From positions 248,001 to 312,000 of the forward strand of contig JBJHBW010000001.1 of NCBI GenBank assembly GCA_050485685.1: 64,000 nucleotides of DNA, in the 5' to 3' direction. The DNA comes from JBJHBP01 sp050485685. GTDB lineage: Bacteria; Pseudomonadota; Gammaproteobacteria; Steroidobacterales; Rariloculaceae. The notes below the pieces were generated by a model. The model was not told the origin of the DNA. It made no database searches and saw only the letters and a list, made by a program, of their open reading frames with translations. The stretch's first letter is position 1. Each line of letters begins with the position of its first letter. The position numbers and the translations under genes were made by a program. This document shows, one piece after another, positions 33,549 to 42,805 of the stretch.

Positions 33549-35000
33549 ATGGGCACAGTGGATTGGGAAATCGTCATAGGGCTGGAGATTCACACGCAGC
33601 TCGCCACCAGGAGCAAGATCTTCTCCGGAGCGTCCACGCGCTATGGTGCTGCGCCGAATACCCAGGCCAGCCTCGTCGATCTCGGCTACCCCGGCGTGCT
33701 GCCGGTGCTGAACGCCGAGGCCGTGCGCATGGCGGTCAGCTTCGGGCTGGCCACAGGCTGTGAAATTGCCCGTCGCAGCGTGTTCGCGCGCAAGAATTAC
33801 TTCTATCCCGACCTTCCCAAGGGCTACCAGATCAGCCAGTACGAACTGCCCATCGTGCATGGCGGGACGCTGGACATCGTCCTCGAGGATGGCACCATCA
33901 AGACCATAGGCATCACGCGAGCGCATCTGGAGGAAGATGCCGGGAAGTCACTGCACGAGGATTTCCACGGCTACTCCGGCATGGATCTGAACCGCGCCGG
34001 CACGCCGCTGCTGGAAATCGTCTCCGAGCCGGACCTGCGTTCACCGACCGAAGCCGGCGCCTACATGCGCAAGATTCACACGCTGGTGCGCTACCTCGGC
34101 ATCTCTGACGGCAACATGCAGGAAGGCTCGTTCCGCTGCGATGCGAACGTATCGGTCAGGCGGCACGGTGACACGAAGTTGGGCACCCGCACGGAACTGA
34201 AGAATCTCAATTCATTCCGATTCATAGAGAAAGCCATCGCGATCGAGGCGGAACGGCAGATCGATCTGATCGAAGGCGGCGGCAGAGTCGTTCAGGAAAC
34301 GCGCCTGTTCGATCCGGACCGCGAGGAAACCAGACCCATGCGCGGCAAGGAAGAAGCGAACGACTATCGCTATTTCCCCGATCCGGACCTGCTGCCCGTG
34401 GAACTGGACGAAACGTACATAGCCGCCGTACGCGCGCAGCTTCCGGAGCTGCCGGACGCAAAATGCGAACGGTTCATGTCCGACTACGACCTCACCGCCT
34501 ACGACGCCGGCGTGCTGACCGCCAGCCGCGTGCTGGCCGACTATTTCGAAACCGCTGCGAAGCAGACACGCGCGGCGCCTAAGGTGGCAGCCAACTGGGT
34601 CATCGGCGAACTGACCGGCGCGCTGAATCGCGAAGGGCTGGACATCACCCAGTCGCGCATCATGCCCGATGCATTGGCCGCGTTGCTGGACCGCATCGCC
34701 GACGGCACGATCTCGGGCAAGATTGCAAAAGAGGTCTTCGACGCCGTGTGGCAGGGCGAGGGTGATGTCGATGCGATCATTGCCAGCCGCGGATTGCAGC
34801 AGATTACCGACTCATCCAGCATTGAAGCGATGGTGGACGAAGTCATCGGCGCGAATCCGGCCCAGGTGGAACAGTATCGCGGCGGCAAGACACAGGTCCT
34901 GGGCTTTCTCGTCGGTCAGGTCATGAAGGCGTCACGCGGCAAGGCCAATCCGCAGCAGGTCAACGAGATCCTGCGCCGCAAGCTTGGCGATCCGGCATGA
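33549..35000 (+). CDS. gatB: Asp-tRNA(Asn)/Glu-tRNA(Gln) amidotransferase subunit B
   Basis: GatB phosphorylates and amidates the misacylated tRNA. From the ATG at 33549 the product is 483 residues starting MGTVDWEIVIGLEIHTQLAT. The GTG at 33558 (MDWEIVIGLE) would match family starts even better and sits about 10 bases after GAGG, while a TTG at 33534 lacks a ribosome site. Conserved GYPGVLPVLN, RKNYFYPDLPKGYQISQ and the C-terminal YqeY-like domain are intact. It overlaps hslO by 4 bases. GatCAB implies that this organism makes Gln-tRNA or Asn-tRNA, or both, indirectly. Confidence 0.95.
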   Translation: MGTVDWEIVIGLEIHTQLATRSKIFSGASTRYGAAPNTQASLVDLGYPGVLPVLNAEAVRMAVSFGLATGCEIARRSVFARKNYFYPDLPKGYQISQYELPIVHGGTLDIVLEDGTIKTIGITRAHLEEDAGKSLHEDFHGYSGMDLNRAGTPLLEIVSEPDLRSPTEAGAYMRKIHTLVRYLGISDGNMQEGSFRCDANVSVRRHGDTKLGTRTELKNLNSFRFIEKAIAIEAERQIDLIEGGGRVVQETRLFDPDREETRPMRGKEEANDYRYFPDPDLLPVELDETYIAAVRAQLPELPDAKCERFMSDYDLTAYDAGVLTASRVLADYFETAAKQTRAAPKVAANWVIGELTGALNREGLDITQSRIMPDALAALLDRIADGTISGKIAKEVFDAVWQGEGDVDAIIASRGLQQITDSSSIEAMVDEVIGANPAQVEQYRGGKTQVLGFLVGQVMKASRGKANPQQVNEILRRKLGDPA

Positions 35001-35899
35001 ACGAGCTGCAGCCGTTCCTGTTCGAGGGGCTGAACATACGCGGCGCACTGGTACGACTGCGCGAGACCTGGCGCAGCGTCGTCGCCGAACACCACTACCC
35101 GCGTGATCTGGAGCACCTGCTTGGCGAAGGCGTGGTCGCAACCGTGCTGGTTGGCAGTGCCCTCAAGGATCAGCCGGGGATCTCCCTTCAGCTGCAGGGA
35201 GAAGGCCGATTACGGCTGCTGCTGGTGCAATGCAGCAGCGAAACCGATACGGCGTCGCGAAATCGCGCCTACCGGGTGCGCGCGATGGCGCAGTGGCACG
35301 AGTCCGTCGACGGCGGACCGTGGCTGCATGGCGGCCGCCTGGCCGTGAACGTCGATACCGGCGGCTCACAAGGTCTTTACCAGGGCATCGTCCCGCTGGT
35401 CAGCCAGGATCTGGGCGAATGTCTTGAAAGCTACTTCCGGCAATCCGAACAGCTGCCCACGCGGCTGGTGCTGAAATCAGCGGCCGAATCCACGGCATCG
35501 ACTGCCGGCACCGACGCCGGCGTGGCCGGTCTGTTGCTGCAGGTGCTGCCAGGCGAAGCCCCGGACGCCGGACTGTTCGATGAACTGACTGCACTGGCCA
35601 ATACCGTTTCGGCCACGGAACTGAACGAACTGCCCGCCGACGTGCTGCTGCGACGGCTGTTCAGCAGTCACACCGTGCGCCTGTTCGCGGCGCGGCCCGT
35701 GCTGCACGACTGCCGCTGCACCCCGGAGCACCTGGCCGGCATCGTACGCATGCTTGGCGAGGCGGAGTTGCGCGAACTGCTGGTGAATCCCGGCTGGGTG
35801 GAACTGAACTGCGAGTTCTGCAACCGCGCTTTCCGATACGACGAAGCCGGCGTGAACGCCGTGCTGCGTGGCGAATCACCCGGCACGCCCCTGCACTGA
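34997..35899 (+). CDS. hslO: Redox-regulated chaperone Hsp33
   Basis: Hsp33 is a cytoplasmic holdase activated by oxidation. The 300-residue product has the N-terminal Hsp33 domain (GEGVVATVLVGSALK, VDTGGSQGLYQGIVPL) and the C-terminal zinc switch with C-x-C in LHDCRCTPEHL and C-x-x-C in ELNCEFCNRAF. All four cysteines are present. Its start overlaps the gatB stop by 4 bases, an unusual partner. Confidence 0.96.
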   Translation: MNELQPFLFEGLNIRGALVRLRETWRSVVAEHHYPRDLEHLLGEGVVATVLVGSALKDQPGISLQLQGEGRLRLLLVQCSSETDTASRNRAYRVRAMAQWHESVDGGPWLHGGRLAVNVDTGGSQGLYQGIVPLVSQDLGECLESYFRQSEQLPTRLVLKSAAESTASTAGTDAGVAGLLLQVLPGEAPDAGLFDELTALANTVSATELNELPADVLLRRLFSSHTVRLFAARPVLHDCRCTPEHLAGIVRMLGEAELRELLVNPGWVELNCEFCNRAFRYDEAGVNAVLRGESPGTPLH

Positions 35900-35905
35900 G
35901 CCGGC

Positions 35906-37357
35906 ATGCACGACGCGCTTCAACAGCGTTTTCTGAGTGCTCTGCCGGCAGGCCTGGACTTCGCCAGTCTTCGCCACCACCGCGACACGTCACAGACCCT
36001 GTCCGTACGCCATGGCGTGGTGCTGCCACCGGCTTCGCAGCATGACGAAGGCGCGATGATCACCGTTCACGCCGGCGGCGGTATCGGCTATGCAGCCACC
36101 GCCGATCTGAGCACCGGCGGATTACGAAACGCCTGCCGTCAGGCACTGGACTGGGCAAAGCTGAGCGCAGAGCTCGGCCTGATCGACGCACGTACTGTCG
36201 AGCTGCAACACCCTCAGGGCCGTTTCGAAAGCCCGGTGCAGCAACCATGGGCGCAGGCGCCACTGTCTGAACTGCTGGCGCTGCTGCAGGCCGCGTCCGG
36301 CGGCCTGATGAGCCACGACAGCATCGTCGACAGCGCCGCCACGTTGTGGCGCACAAGGTCGGAACGGCTTCTGCTGACAGACAGTGGCGGGCGCAGCGAA
36401 CAGACCTTCGACCGACTCATTCCGATGCTGCAGGCCACCGCAAACCGTGGCAGCCGCACCGAGACCCGAACGCTGGGCGGCATGGGCTGGGTCCGCCAGC
36501 AGGGCCTTGAACTGCTGCAGGAATGCCGGTTCAGCGAATCGGCCGCCGGCATCGCCGCCGATGCCGTTGCGCTGCTGGACGCCGACGAATGCCCGAACGG
36601 GCACATGGATGTGCTGCTGGCACCGGATCAGATGATGCTGCAGATTCACGAATCCATCGGCCATCCGCTGGAGCTCGATCGCATTCTCGGCGACGAGCGC
36701 AACTACGCCGGTCGCAGCTTCGTGACCCTGGACATGTTCGGCAGCTACCGCTACGGCTCCGAACTGCTCAACGTGACGTTCGATCCCACGCGTCCTGAAC
36801 AGGCGGCCAGCTATGCATTCGACGATGACGGCTTCGCAGCCACACGCGTCTGGCTGATCCGCGACGGCCTGTTGTTGCGGCCACTGGGCAGCGCCATATC
36901 CCGGGATCGTTGCGCCGATCACTTACCCGGGTTTTCCGGCACCGCCAACTCACGCGCCGACAGCTGGCGCAGACCGCCCATAGACCGCATGGCCAATCTC
37001 AACGTGGAACCGGGCGACAGCAGTTTCGACGACATGGTCGCCAGCGTGGAACGGGGCATCTACATGCGCACCAACTGCTCGTGGTCCATTGACGATTCGC
37101 GCAACAAGTTTCAGTTCGGCTGTGAGTGGGGGCAGCTGATAGAGGACGGGCGCCTGACGCGCATCGTGCGCAAGCCCGGCTACCGCGGGGTGTCGGCCGG
37201 CTTCTGGCGCAACCTGGCAGCGGTTGGCGACACGAGCAGCCTGCGTGTGCACGGCACACCCTACTGCGGCAAGGGTGAACCCAACCAGGCGGTATTCGTC
37301 GGTCATGCATCGCCGCCCTGCCTGTTCCGCGACGTGAACGTCTTTGGTGGCGACTGA
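35906..37357 (+). CDS. TldD/PmbA-family metallopeptidase, HESIGH type
   Basis: TldD-family proteins form heterodimeric zinc peptidases that degrade unfolded peptides or mature modified peptides. The 483-residue product carries the zinc motif H-E-S-I-G-H in QIHESIGHPLELDRILGDE. E. coli TldD has HEAVGHGLEGD instead, so this is a paralogous clade rather than orthologous TldD. The C-terminal half has RMANLNVEPGDSSFDDM and YMRTNCSWSIDDSRNKFQFG. It ends in TGATG, so it is translationally coupled to its partner gene downstream. Confidence 0.9.
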   Translation: MHDALQQRFLSALPAGLDFASLRHHRDTSQTLSVRHGVVLPPASQHDEGAMITVHAGGGIGYAATADLSTGGLRNACRQALDWAKLSAELGLIDARTVELQHPQGRFESPVQQPWAQAPLSELLALLQAASGGLMSHDSIVDSAATLWRTRSERLLLTDSGGRSEQTFDRLIPMLQATANRGSRTETRTLGGMGWVRQQGLELLQECRFSESAAGIAADAVALLDADECPNGHMDVLLAPDQMMLQIHESIGHPLELDRILGDERNYAGRSFVTLDMFGSYRYGSELLNVTFDPTRPEQAASYAFDDDGFAATRVWLIRDGLLLRPLGSAISRDRCADHLPGFSGTANSRADSWRRPPIDRMANLNVEPGDSSFDDMVASVERGIYMRTNCSWSIDDSRNKFQFGCEWGQLIEDGRLTRIVRKPGYRGVSAGFWRNLAAVGDTSSLRVHGTPYCGKGEPNQAVFVGHASPPCLFRDVNVFGGD

Positions 37358-38691
37358 TGCAGCAGCAATTTCATGAACTGGCCGACCATGCGACCTCGCT
37401 GCTGCGTGGCAACGAAATATTCACCGCGACGCTGGACGCCGAAGACTCACAGTTCTGTCGCCTCAATCACACCCGCATACGCCAGGCCGGATCGGTTCGT
37501 CAGGCACAACTGAACCTGCGCCTGATCAATGGCCGGCGCAATGCCAGCGCCACGCTGACGCTGTCGGAATCGCCCGAAACCGACCGCACCCGCCTGGCCG
37601 GTGTGCTGTCTGATCTGCGCGCACAGCTCGATCTGCTGCCGGACGATCCGCATCTGCTCTATGCCACCGAACCGTGTTCCACGGAAACGATTGACCGCAC
37701 GCAACTGCCGGATGCGCGCGAAGTCATCGCAACCGTACTGGCCGATCCGCCGGACAGCGCAGCGGGCCTGGATCTGGTCGGCATCTATGCGTCCGGTCCG
37801 GTGTGGCGTGGCTTTGCAAACTCCATGGGCCAGAGAAACTGGCACGAACGTGTCAGTTTCAATTTCGATTTCAGCTGCTACCTGCACGAAGACAAGGCCG
37901 TCAAGAAGAGCCTTGCCGGCACGAAGTGGGAGCCCGAGGCTTTCGCCGCTACGCTGGATGCGGCACGGCGCGAACTGGAACTGCTGCAACGCCCTGCGCG
38001 AACCATCTCGCCGGGCGCGTACCGCACCTATCTGGCACCGGCAGCCCTGAAGGAGATCGCCGAACTGCTGTCCTGGGATGCCTTCAGTGCCCGCGCCCAT
38101 TGCACACGACAGACGCCGCTGCTGCGGCTGATCGACGGACAGCAGACGTTGTCCGCAGCCGTCACGCTGCACGAAGACACGGCACGCGGGCTGGCGCCGG
38201 ATTTCGACGACGCCGGTTTCATCCGACCGGCCACGGTGACGCTGATCGACGGCGGAAAATATCGCGACTGCATGGTGTCGGCACGCTCAGCCAGGGAGTT
38301 CGGCCTTGCGGCGAATGGGGCTGACGGGCGCGAGAGTCCGGAGTCCCTGTCCCTGCAACCTGGTGAACTCGCGCTTGATGATGTGGCTGCCGCACTGGAC
38401 GACGGTCTGTGGATCAACAACCTGTGGTATCTGAACTATTCCGACCGCGACGCGTGCCGCATTACCGGCATCACCCGCTTCGCCTGCTTCGTCGTTGAGA
38501 ACGGCCGTGTCATCGCCCCGCTGAATGTCATGCGTTTCGATGACTCGCTGCTGCGCATGCTCGGCCCTCACCTGCTCGGGCTGACGCAGGAAACAGAATG
38601 GCTGGCGAGTCCTTCCACCTATGGCGCACGCAGCACCGATTCGATGCGACTGCCCGGCGCGCTGATCGAGCGGTTGAATCTGACGCTGTAG
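37357..38691 (+). CDS. TldE/PmbA-family partner subunit
   Basis: This 444-residue protein is the likely non-catalytic partner of the preceding TldD-like protein. It lacks the HExxxH motif but keeps the family fold, with LVGIYASGPVWRGFANSMGQ, NFDFSCYLHEDKAVK, ACRITGITRFACFVVENG and a C-terminal VMRFDDSLLRMLG strand. The ATG overlaps the previous stop by one base, which indicates a fixed heterodimer. It converges with prmC, leaving 64 bases between stops that hold no terminator with a T-tract. Confidence 0.9.
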   Translation: MQQQFHELADHATSLLRGNEIFTATLDAEDSQFCRLNHTRIRQAGSVRQAQLNLRLINGRRNASATLTLSESPETDRTRLAGVLSDLRAQLDLLPDDPHLLYATEPCSTETIDRTQLPDAREVIATVLADPPDSAAGLDLVGIYASGPVWRGFANSMGQRNWHERVSFNFDFSCYLHEDKAVKKSLAGTKWEPEAFAATLDAARRELELLQRPARTISPGAYRTYLAPAALKEIAELLSWDAFSARAHCTRQTPLLRLIDGQQTLSAAVTLHEDTARGLAPDFDDAGFIRPATVTLIDGGKYRDCMVSARSAREFGLAANGADGRESPESLSLQPGELALDDVAAALDDGLWINNLWYLNYSDRDACRITGITRFACFVVENGRVIAPLNVMRFDDSLLRMLGPHLLGLTQETEWLASPSTYGARSTDSMRLPGALIERLNLTL

Positions 38692-38755
38692 GGCGGCCGT
38701 GCCGCAGAGGCCATGGCACACTCCGCCTGGCAGCGACATGGATGGTGGGTCCTGA

Positions 38756-39655
38756 TCAGGACTGCAGGGACAACACGGTGACGCGGTCGTGGCCGGCAAG
38801 GTCGGGGTGGACGGCGTCTGCGCGCAGGCCGGCTTCGGCGGCAAGGTTCGCAACGTCTTCGCGCTGCGTGCTGCCGTGCTCTATCAGCAACAGGGAGTGC
38901 GGCCACATGTGGGCGGGTGCCTGGGCAAATATCTCGCGGATGGCATCCAGACCTTCGGGGCCTGCGGCCAGTGCCTGGCGCGGTTCGAATCTCAGTTGCT
39001 GATCCAGTGCCGGATCGTCGCCATGCACGTAAGGAGGATTGCTGCAGATCACGTCGTAGCGCGCATCACCCAGGGTAGCGAACCAGCGTGAGTGCAGGAA
39101 GCGGACCGGCAGGGTCAGGGCTTCGGCGTTTCGTATCGCGACGGCCAGAGCCTCGTTGCTGACATCCACCGCGGTGACGTCGGCCAGCGGGCGGGCATGA
39201 CGTATCGCCAGTGCGATCGCGCCGCTGCCGGTGCCAAGATCGAGCACGCGGGTGCGGCGATCGGCGGGTAGCGCGGCCAGCGCCAGGTCGACCAGGAGTT
39301 CGGTTTCGGGCCTGGGTACCAGCGTATCCGGCGTGACTGCGAGCGGCAGACCATAGAATTCGCGGCGGCCGGTGATCAGTGCGAACGGTTCGCCGGCCGC
39401 GCGCCGGGCGATCAGGTTCAGGTACTGCCGTGCCGCCGCTGCCGCCACTTCACGTTCCGGAAAGGCCAGGATGGTACTGCGTGGCCAGCCGGTCGCATGG
39501 ACCAGAAGCAGGTCCGCATCGAGTCGTTCACCGTTTCCGGCCGCCTGTAGCTGTTGCCTGCCCTGCGCGAGCAGTGCGCCCACCGTACCGCCGCTGCGCG
39601 CCGGGTCAACCCCCGCGCCGAACTTACCGCTGCGCGGAGATCCGCTCTGCGACAT
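38756..39655 (-). CDS. prmC: Release-factor glutamine N5-methyltransferase
   Basis: PrmC methylates the Gln of the GGQ motif in release factors. The 299-residue product has an N-terminal helical domain (ALITGRREFYGL, VTPDTLVPRPETELLV), SAM-binding LDLGTGSGAIALAI and the catalytic NPPY in VICSNPPYV. It follows prfA by 2 bases, the classical arrangement with its own substrate. The first 20 residues are poorly conserved, so the true start may be slightly further in. Confidence 0.96.
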   Translation of the reverse strand: MSQSGSPRSGKFGAGVDPARSGGTVGALLAQGRQQLQAAGNGERLDADLLLVHATGWPRSTILAFPEREVAAAAARQYLNLIARRAAGEPFALITGRREFYGLPLAVTPDTLVPRPETELLVDLALAALPADRRTRVLDLGTGSGAIALAIRHARPLADVTAVDVSNEALAVAIRNAEALTLPVRFLHSRWFATLGDARYDVICSNPPYVHGDDPALDQQLRFEPRQALAAGPEGLDAIREIFAQAPAHMWPHSLLLIEHGSTQREDVANLAAEAGLRADAVHPDLAGHDRVTVLSLQS

Positions 39656-39657
39656 GA

Positions 39658-40746
39658 TCAGGCGTCGGCGCCGGCCGCTGCCAGCAGTTCGGCCTGATGT
39701 TCATGACGCAGCGGACCGATCACCGGTTCCAGATTGCCCTCCAGAATGTCATCCAGCTTGTACAGCGTCAGGTTGATGCGATGGTCGGTGACACGCTTCT
39801 GAGGATAGTTATAGGTGCGTATGCGCTCGGATCGGTCGCCACTGCCGACCAGACTGCGTCGCTTCTCGGCGGTCTCGGTTTCGCGCCGTGTGACCTCGCG
39901 TTCCCGCAGTCTGGCGGCCAGCAGCGTCATCGCACGTGCGCGGTTCTTGTGCTGGGAGCGTTCATCCTGACATTCGACGACGATGCCGGAAGGCAGATGC
40001 GTGATGCGTATTGCCGAGTCCGTCTTGTTGACGTGCTGGCCGCCCGCGCCGGAGGCGCGGTAGGTGTCCACGCGCAGTTCCGCCGGATTGATCGCAATCT
40101 CTTCCATTTCATCCGGCTCCGGCAGCACGGCCACCGTACAGGCCGATGTATGAATACGCCCCTGTGCTTCCGTCGCCGGCACCCGCTGGACGCGGTGCGC
40201 ACCGGACTCGAACTTCAGCTGCGCATAGGCGCCCGCACCGACCACTCGGGAAATGATCTCCTTGTATCCGCCATGCTCACCCTCGCTGGCGCTCAGCACT
40301 TCAACCCGCCAGCCCTGCTGCTCGGCAAAGCGGCTGTACATGCGAAACAGATCACCGGCAAACAGGGCCGCTTCATCACCGCCGGTGCCGGCGCGTATTT
40401 CCAGAAACAGGTTGGCGTCATCGTCCGGGTCGTGCGGCACCAGGTGCAGCGCCAGCCTTTGCTCCAGTTCCTCGCGACGTGCTTCAAGCGTCTCAAGCTC
40501 CTCTTCGCCCAGCGCCTGCATCTCCGGATCGTCGCCGGCACTGAGTTCCGCAGCCGCGGCGACGTCGGACTCAAGACGGCACCACGCCGCATAGTCCTGC
40601 GCCAGCGCTTCAAGACGGGCATATTCGCGCGACAGTTCACGAAAGCGGTCCTGATCGGCAATCACATCGGGATCGCTGAGCAGACGCGCGATCTCCTCAT
40701 GTCTGTCGGCCATGACCGCGAGCCGGTTGCGAATCGAGTCTTTCAC
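39658..40746 (-). CDS. prfA: Peptide chain release factor 1
   Basis: RF1 terminates translation at UAA and UAG. The GTG start at 40746 (MKDSIRNRLAVMADRHEEIARL) gives 362 residues and matches the family; the frame is open upstream to 41151, but that part covers the divergent TPR gene. The tripeptide anticodon P-A-T in RVPATEAQGRIHTS and G-G-Q in GAGGQHVNKTDSAIRI are present. In related bacteria hemA precedes prfA; it is absent here. Confidence 0.97.
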   Translation of the reverse strand: MKDSIRNRLAVMADRHEEIARLLSDPDVIADQDRFRELSREYARLEALAQDYAAWCRLESDVAAAAELSAGDDPEMQALGEEELETLEARREELEQRLALHLVPHDPDDDANLFLEIRAGTGGDEAALFAGDLFRMYSRFAEQQGWRVEVLSASEGEHGGYKEIISRVVGAGAYAQLKFESGAHRVQRVPATEAQGRIHTSACTVAVLPEPDEMEEIAINPAELRVDTYRASGAGGQHVNKTDSAIRITHLPSGIVVECQDERSQHKNRARAMTLLAARLREREVTRRETETAEKRRSLVGSGDRSERIRTYNYPQKRVTDHRINLTLYKLDDILEGNLEPVIGPLRHEHQAELLAAAGADA

Positions 40747-40859
40747 GTGAGATCCGTGTACGGGTGAGGCGGCCTGCCACGCTGCGGCCGCGGGTCCTGC
40801 GCATGAAGCGGGCGGAAATTGTCGGGGAATCGTGCAGCATCCACAAGAAGCGCCTGAGG

Positions 40860-40865
40860 TATAGT
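40860..40865 (+). promoter_or_regulatory. Putative -10 element for the TPR-lolB operon
   Basis: TATAGT stands in the 256-base divergent region between prfA and the TPR lipoprotein gene, about 137 bases before the latter. No convincing -35 hexamer at 16-18 bases was found. A GC-rich hairpin (GGTCCGGC TTAT GCCGGCC-like) follows near 40908-40925. This is weak evidence. Confidence 0.28.
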
Positions 40866-41002
40866 GTTCGCGGCGACCGGAATGACGGTCGCAGGGGCAG
40901 GTCGGGTCCGGCTTATGCCGGCCCCGGGAACCATGCCGCAGGACAGACGCCCGTAAAGCACGGCCGCTGACGGACAGTACAGAAAGAATTCGGGGAGCCC
41001 AG

Positions 41003-42805
41003 TTGAAGAGCCCCTTTTCCGCATCCATGCGACGACTGCTGCTTCTGCTGATCGTATCGACGATAGGCGGATGCGCGACCATGCCGTCACAGGACAGCGC
41101 TGATCGACGCATCGCGTTCGACTCCCATGTACTGCTGGGAGACATCGCCATCGAGCGTCAGCAGCTGGAACGTGCCACCGATCACTATGTCGCCGCCGCG
41201 CTGGTATCCGATGATCCGGCCGTCGCCGAGCGCGCAGCGCGCATGGCACACGAACTCGGCATGACAGACGCCAGCCGGCAGGCGCTGACGCGATGGCGTG
41301 CGCTCGGCCCTGACGACGAGCGCATCCACTATTTCGGCGGCGTGCTCGAAGCCCGCACCGGTCGTGCCGACCTTGCTGCCGCTGAGTTCACCAGGCTGAT
41401 CGAGGGCCTGGGCGACCCAGGCATCGGGATGGCCCTGATCGTCGATGCGCTGGAGACGGAAACCGATGCGGCGACAGCGGTGCAGGTGCTGACGTCATTG
41501 CTGCAGCGCTTCCCCGGCACCATGGAGGGTCACTATGGCCTGGCACGCTTTGCACTGCGTTCCGGCAATTTCAATCTGGCGCTGACGAATGCTGCAACAG
41601 CTGCGGAACTGGCACCGAATCGCGTCGATGCTCAGCTGCTGTATGCGCGCACCCTGCTGGTTTCCGGGCGTACGGAAGAAAGCCTGCAGATTGCCGACCG
41701 CATGGCCAGCCAGCACGACGATCTGGAAACGCGGCTGCAGCACGCCGAACTGCTGATCTCGGCCGGACGCCCGGACGAGGCGCGAACCAGTCTCGACCGC
41801 ATCCTGCGCGATGATCCCGGTCTGCCCGAGGCGGTCCGTGCGCTCGCCTATCTGGCGCTGACCCAGAACGAACTGGATACCGCCGAAAGGCACTTCAACG
41901 ACCTTCGCAACGACCCGCGCTATCGTGACGAGGCGTTCTATTACCTGGGTCGCATCGCAGAAACCGAAGGGCGTTTTCTGGCCGCGACACGCGCCTTTCA
42001 GCGCGTGACCTCGGGCAATCACGTCGTGGAAGCGCAACTGCGTACCGCGCGGGTTCTGCTGGAGGAAATGAACGACAGCGAAGGCGCGCTCAGGCACCTT
42101 CAGGAATTCGGCAATGCGAACCCGAATTTCCATGCCGAACTGCTGATCGCGCGTGGCCAGATCCTGCTGCAGATGGATCGGGCGGACGAAGCGATGCGCC
42201 TGATCAGCGACGCGGTGGACGCGAATCCCGACGACGAAACACTGCACGGTCTGCACGCGCGAATGTTCGTCATCATCGCGCACGACGCACTGGACAGGCG
42301 CTCGCTGGACGAAGCCGAATCCGTGCTCAACGAGGGTCTCGCGCTTTATCCGGGCGATCCCTCATTGCGCTATTCCATGGCTCTGGTCTACGAACGCCAG
42401 CGACGCGCCAGGCGCGCAGTCAATCTGCTTCGACAACTGGTGGATGAACAGCCGAACAACCCCGCCTACCTGAATGCACTGGGCTATGTACTCACCGACG
42501 GCATGAACCGTCACACCGAGGCACGTGGCTACATTCAGCAGGCGCTGGCCATGGACCCGGACAACCCCGCGATCATCGACAGCATGGGCTGGGTGCTGTT
42601 CCGGCTCGGCGACGCCGAGTCAGCCCTGTCCTACCTGGAACGCGCCTACCGACTCGAGGACGATTCGGAAATCGCAGCGCATCTGATCGAAGTGCACTGG
42701 GCATTGGGCAACCGTGATCAGGCGCGCATGCTGTTCGAGACAGCCTTCGAACGCGATCCGGAAAGCCCGCACCTGAACGACGTGAGCCGCCGGCTGCTGC
42801 GATGA
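41003..42805 (+). CDS. Tetratricopeptide-repeat lipoprotein
   Basis: The product is 600 residues, with a lipoprotein signal (lipobox IGGC, Cys24) and about twelve TPR-type helix pairs from residue 40 to the end, such as FYYLGRIAETEGRFLAATRAF and AIIDSMGWVLFRLGDAESALSYLERAYRL shortened here to core positions. The TTG start at 41003 is preferred because GGGGAG lies 5-6 bases upstream; an ATG at 41027 lacks a ribosome site. A TPR protein at this position before lolB is also known in Pseudomonas. Its role is unproven, probably outer-membrane assembly or scaffolding. It overlaps lolB by 4 bases. Confidence 0.9.
   Translation: MKSPFSASMRRLLLLLIVSTIGGCATMPSQDSADRRIAFDSHVLLGDIAIERQQLERATDHYVAAALVSDDPAVAERAARMAHELGMTDASRQALTRWRALGPDDERIHYFGGVLEARTGRADLAAAEFTRLIEGLGDPGIGMALIVDALETETDAATAVQVLTSLLQRFPGTMEGHYGLARFALRSGNFNLALTNAATAAELAPNRVDAQLLYARTLLVSGRTEESLQIADRMASQHDDLETRLQHAELLISAGRPDEARTSLDRILRDDPGLPEAVRALAYLALTQNELDTAERHFNDLRNDPRYRDEAFYYLGRIAETEGRFLAATRAFQRVTSGNHVVEAQLRTARVLLEEMNDSEGALRHLQEFGNANPNFHAELLIARGQILLQMDRADEAMRLISDAVDANPDDETLHGLHARMFVIIAHDALDRRSLDEAESVLNEGLALYPGDPSLRYSMALVYERQRRARRAVNLLRQLVDEQPNNPAYLNALGYVLTDGMNRHTEARGYIQQALAMDPDNPAIIDSMGWVLFRLGDAESALSYLERAYRLEDDSEIAAHLIEVHWALGNRDQARMLFETAFERDPESPHLNDVSRRLLR

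Noticed and set aside
38749..38762. 14-base palindrome GTCCTGATCAGGAC at the prmC stop as an operator
   Set aside because: It lies between convergent gene ends, partly in coding sequence, where an operator is not expected; it may contribute to termination but has no T-tract.
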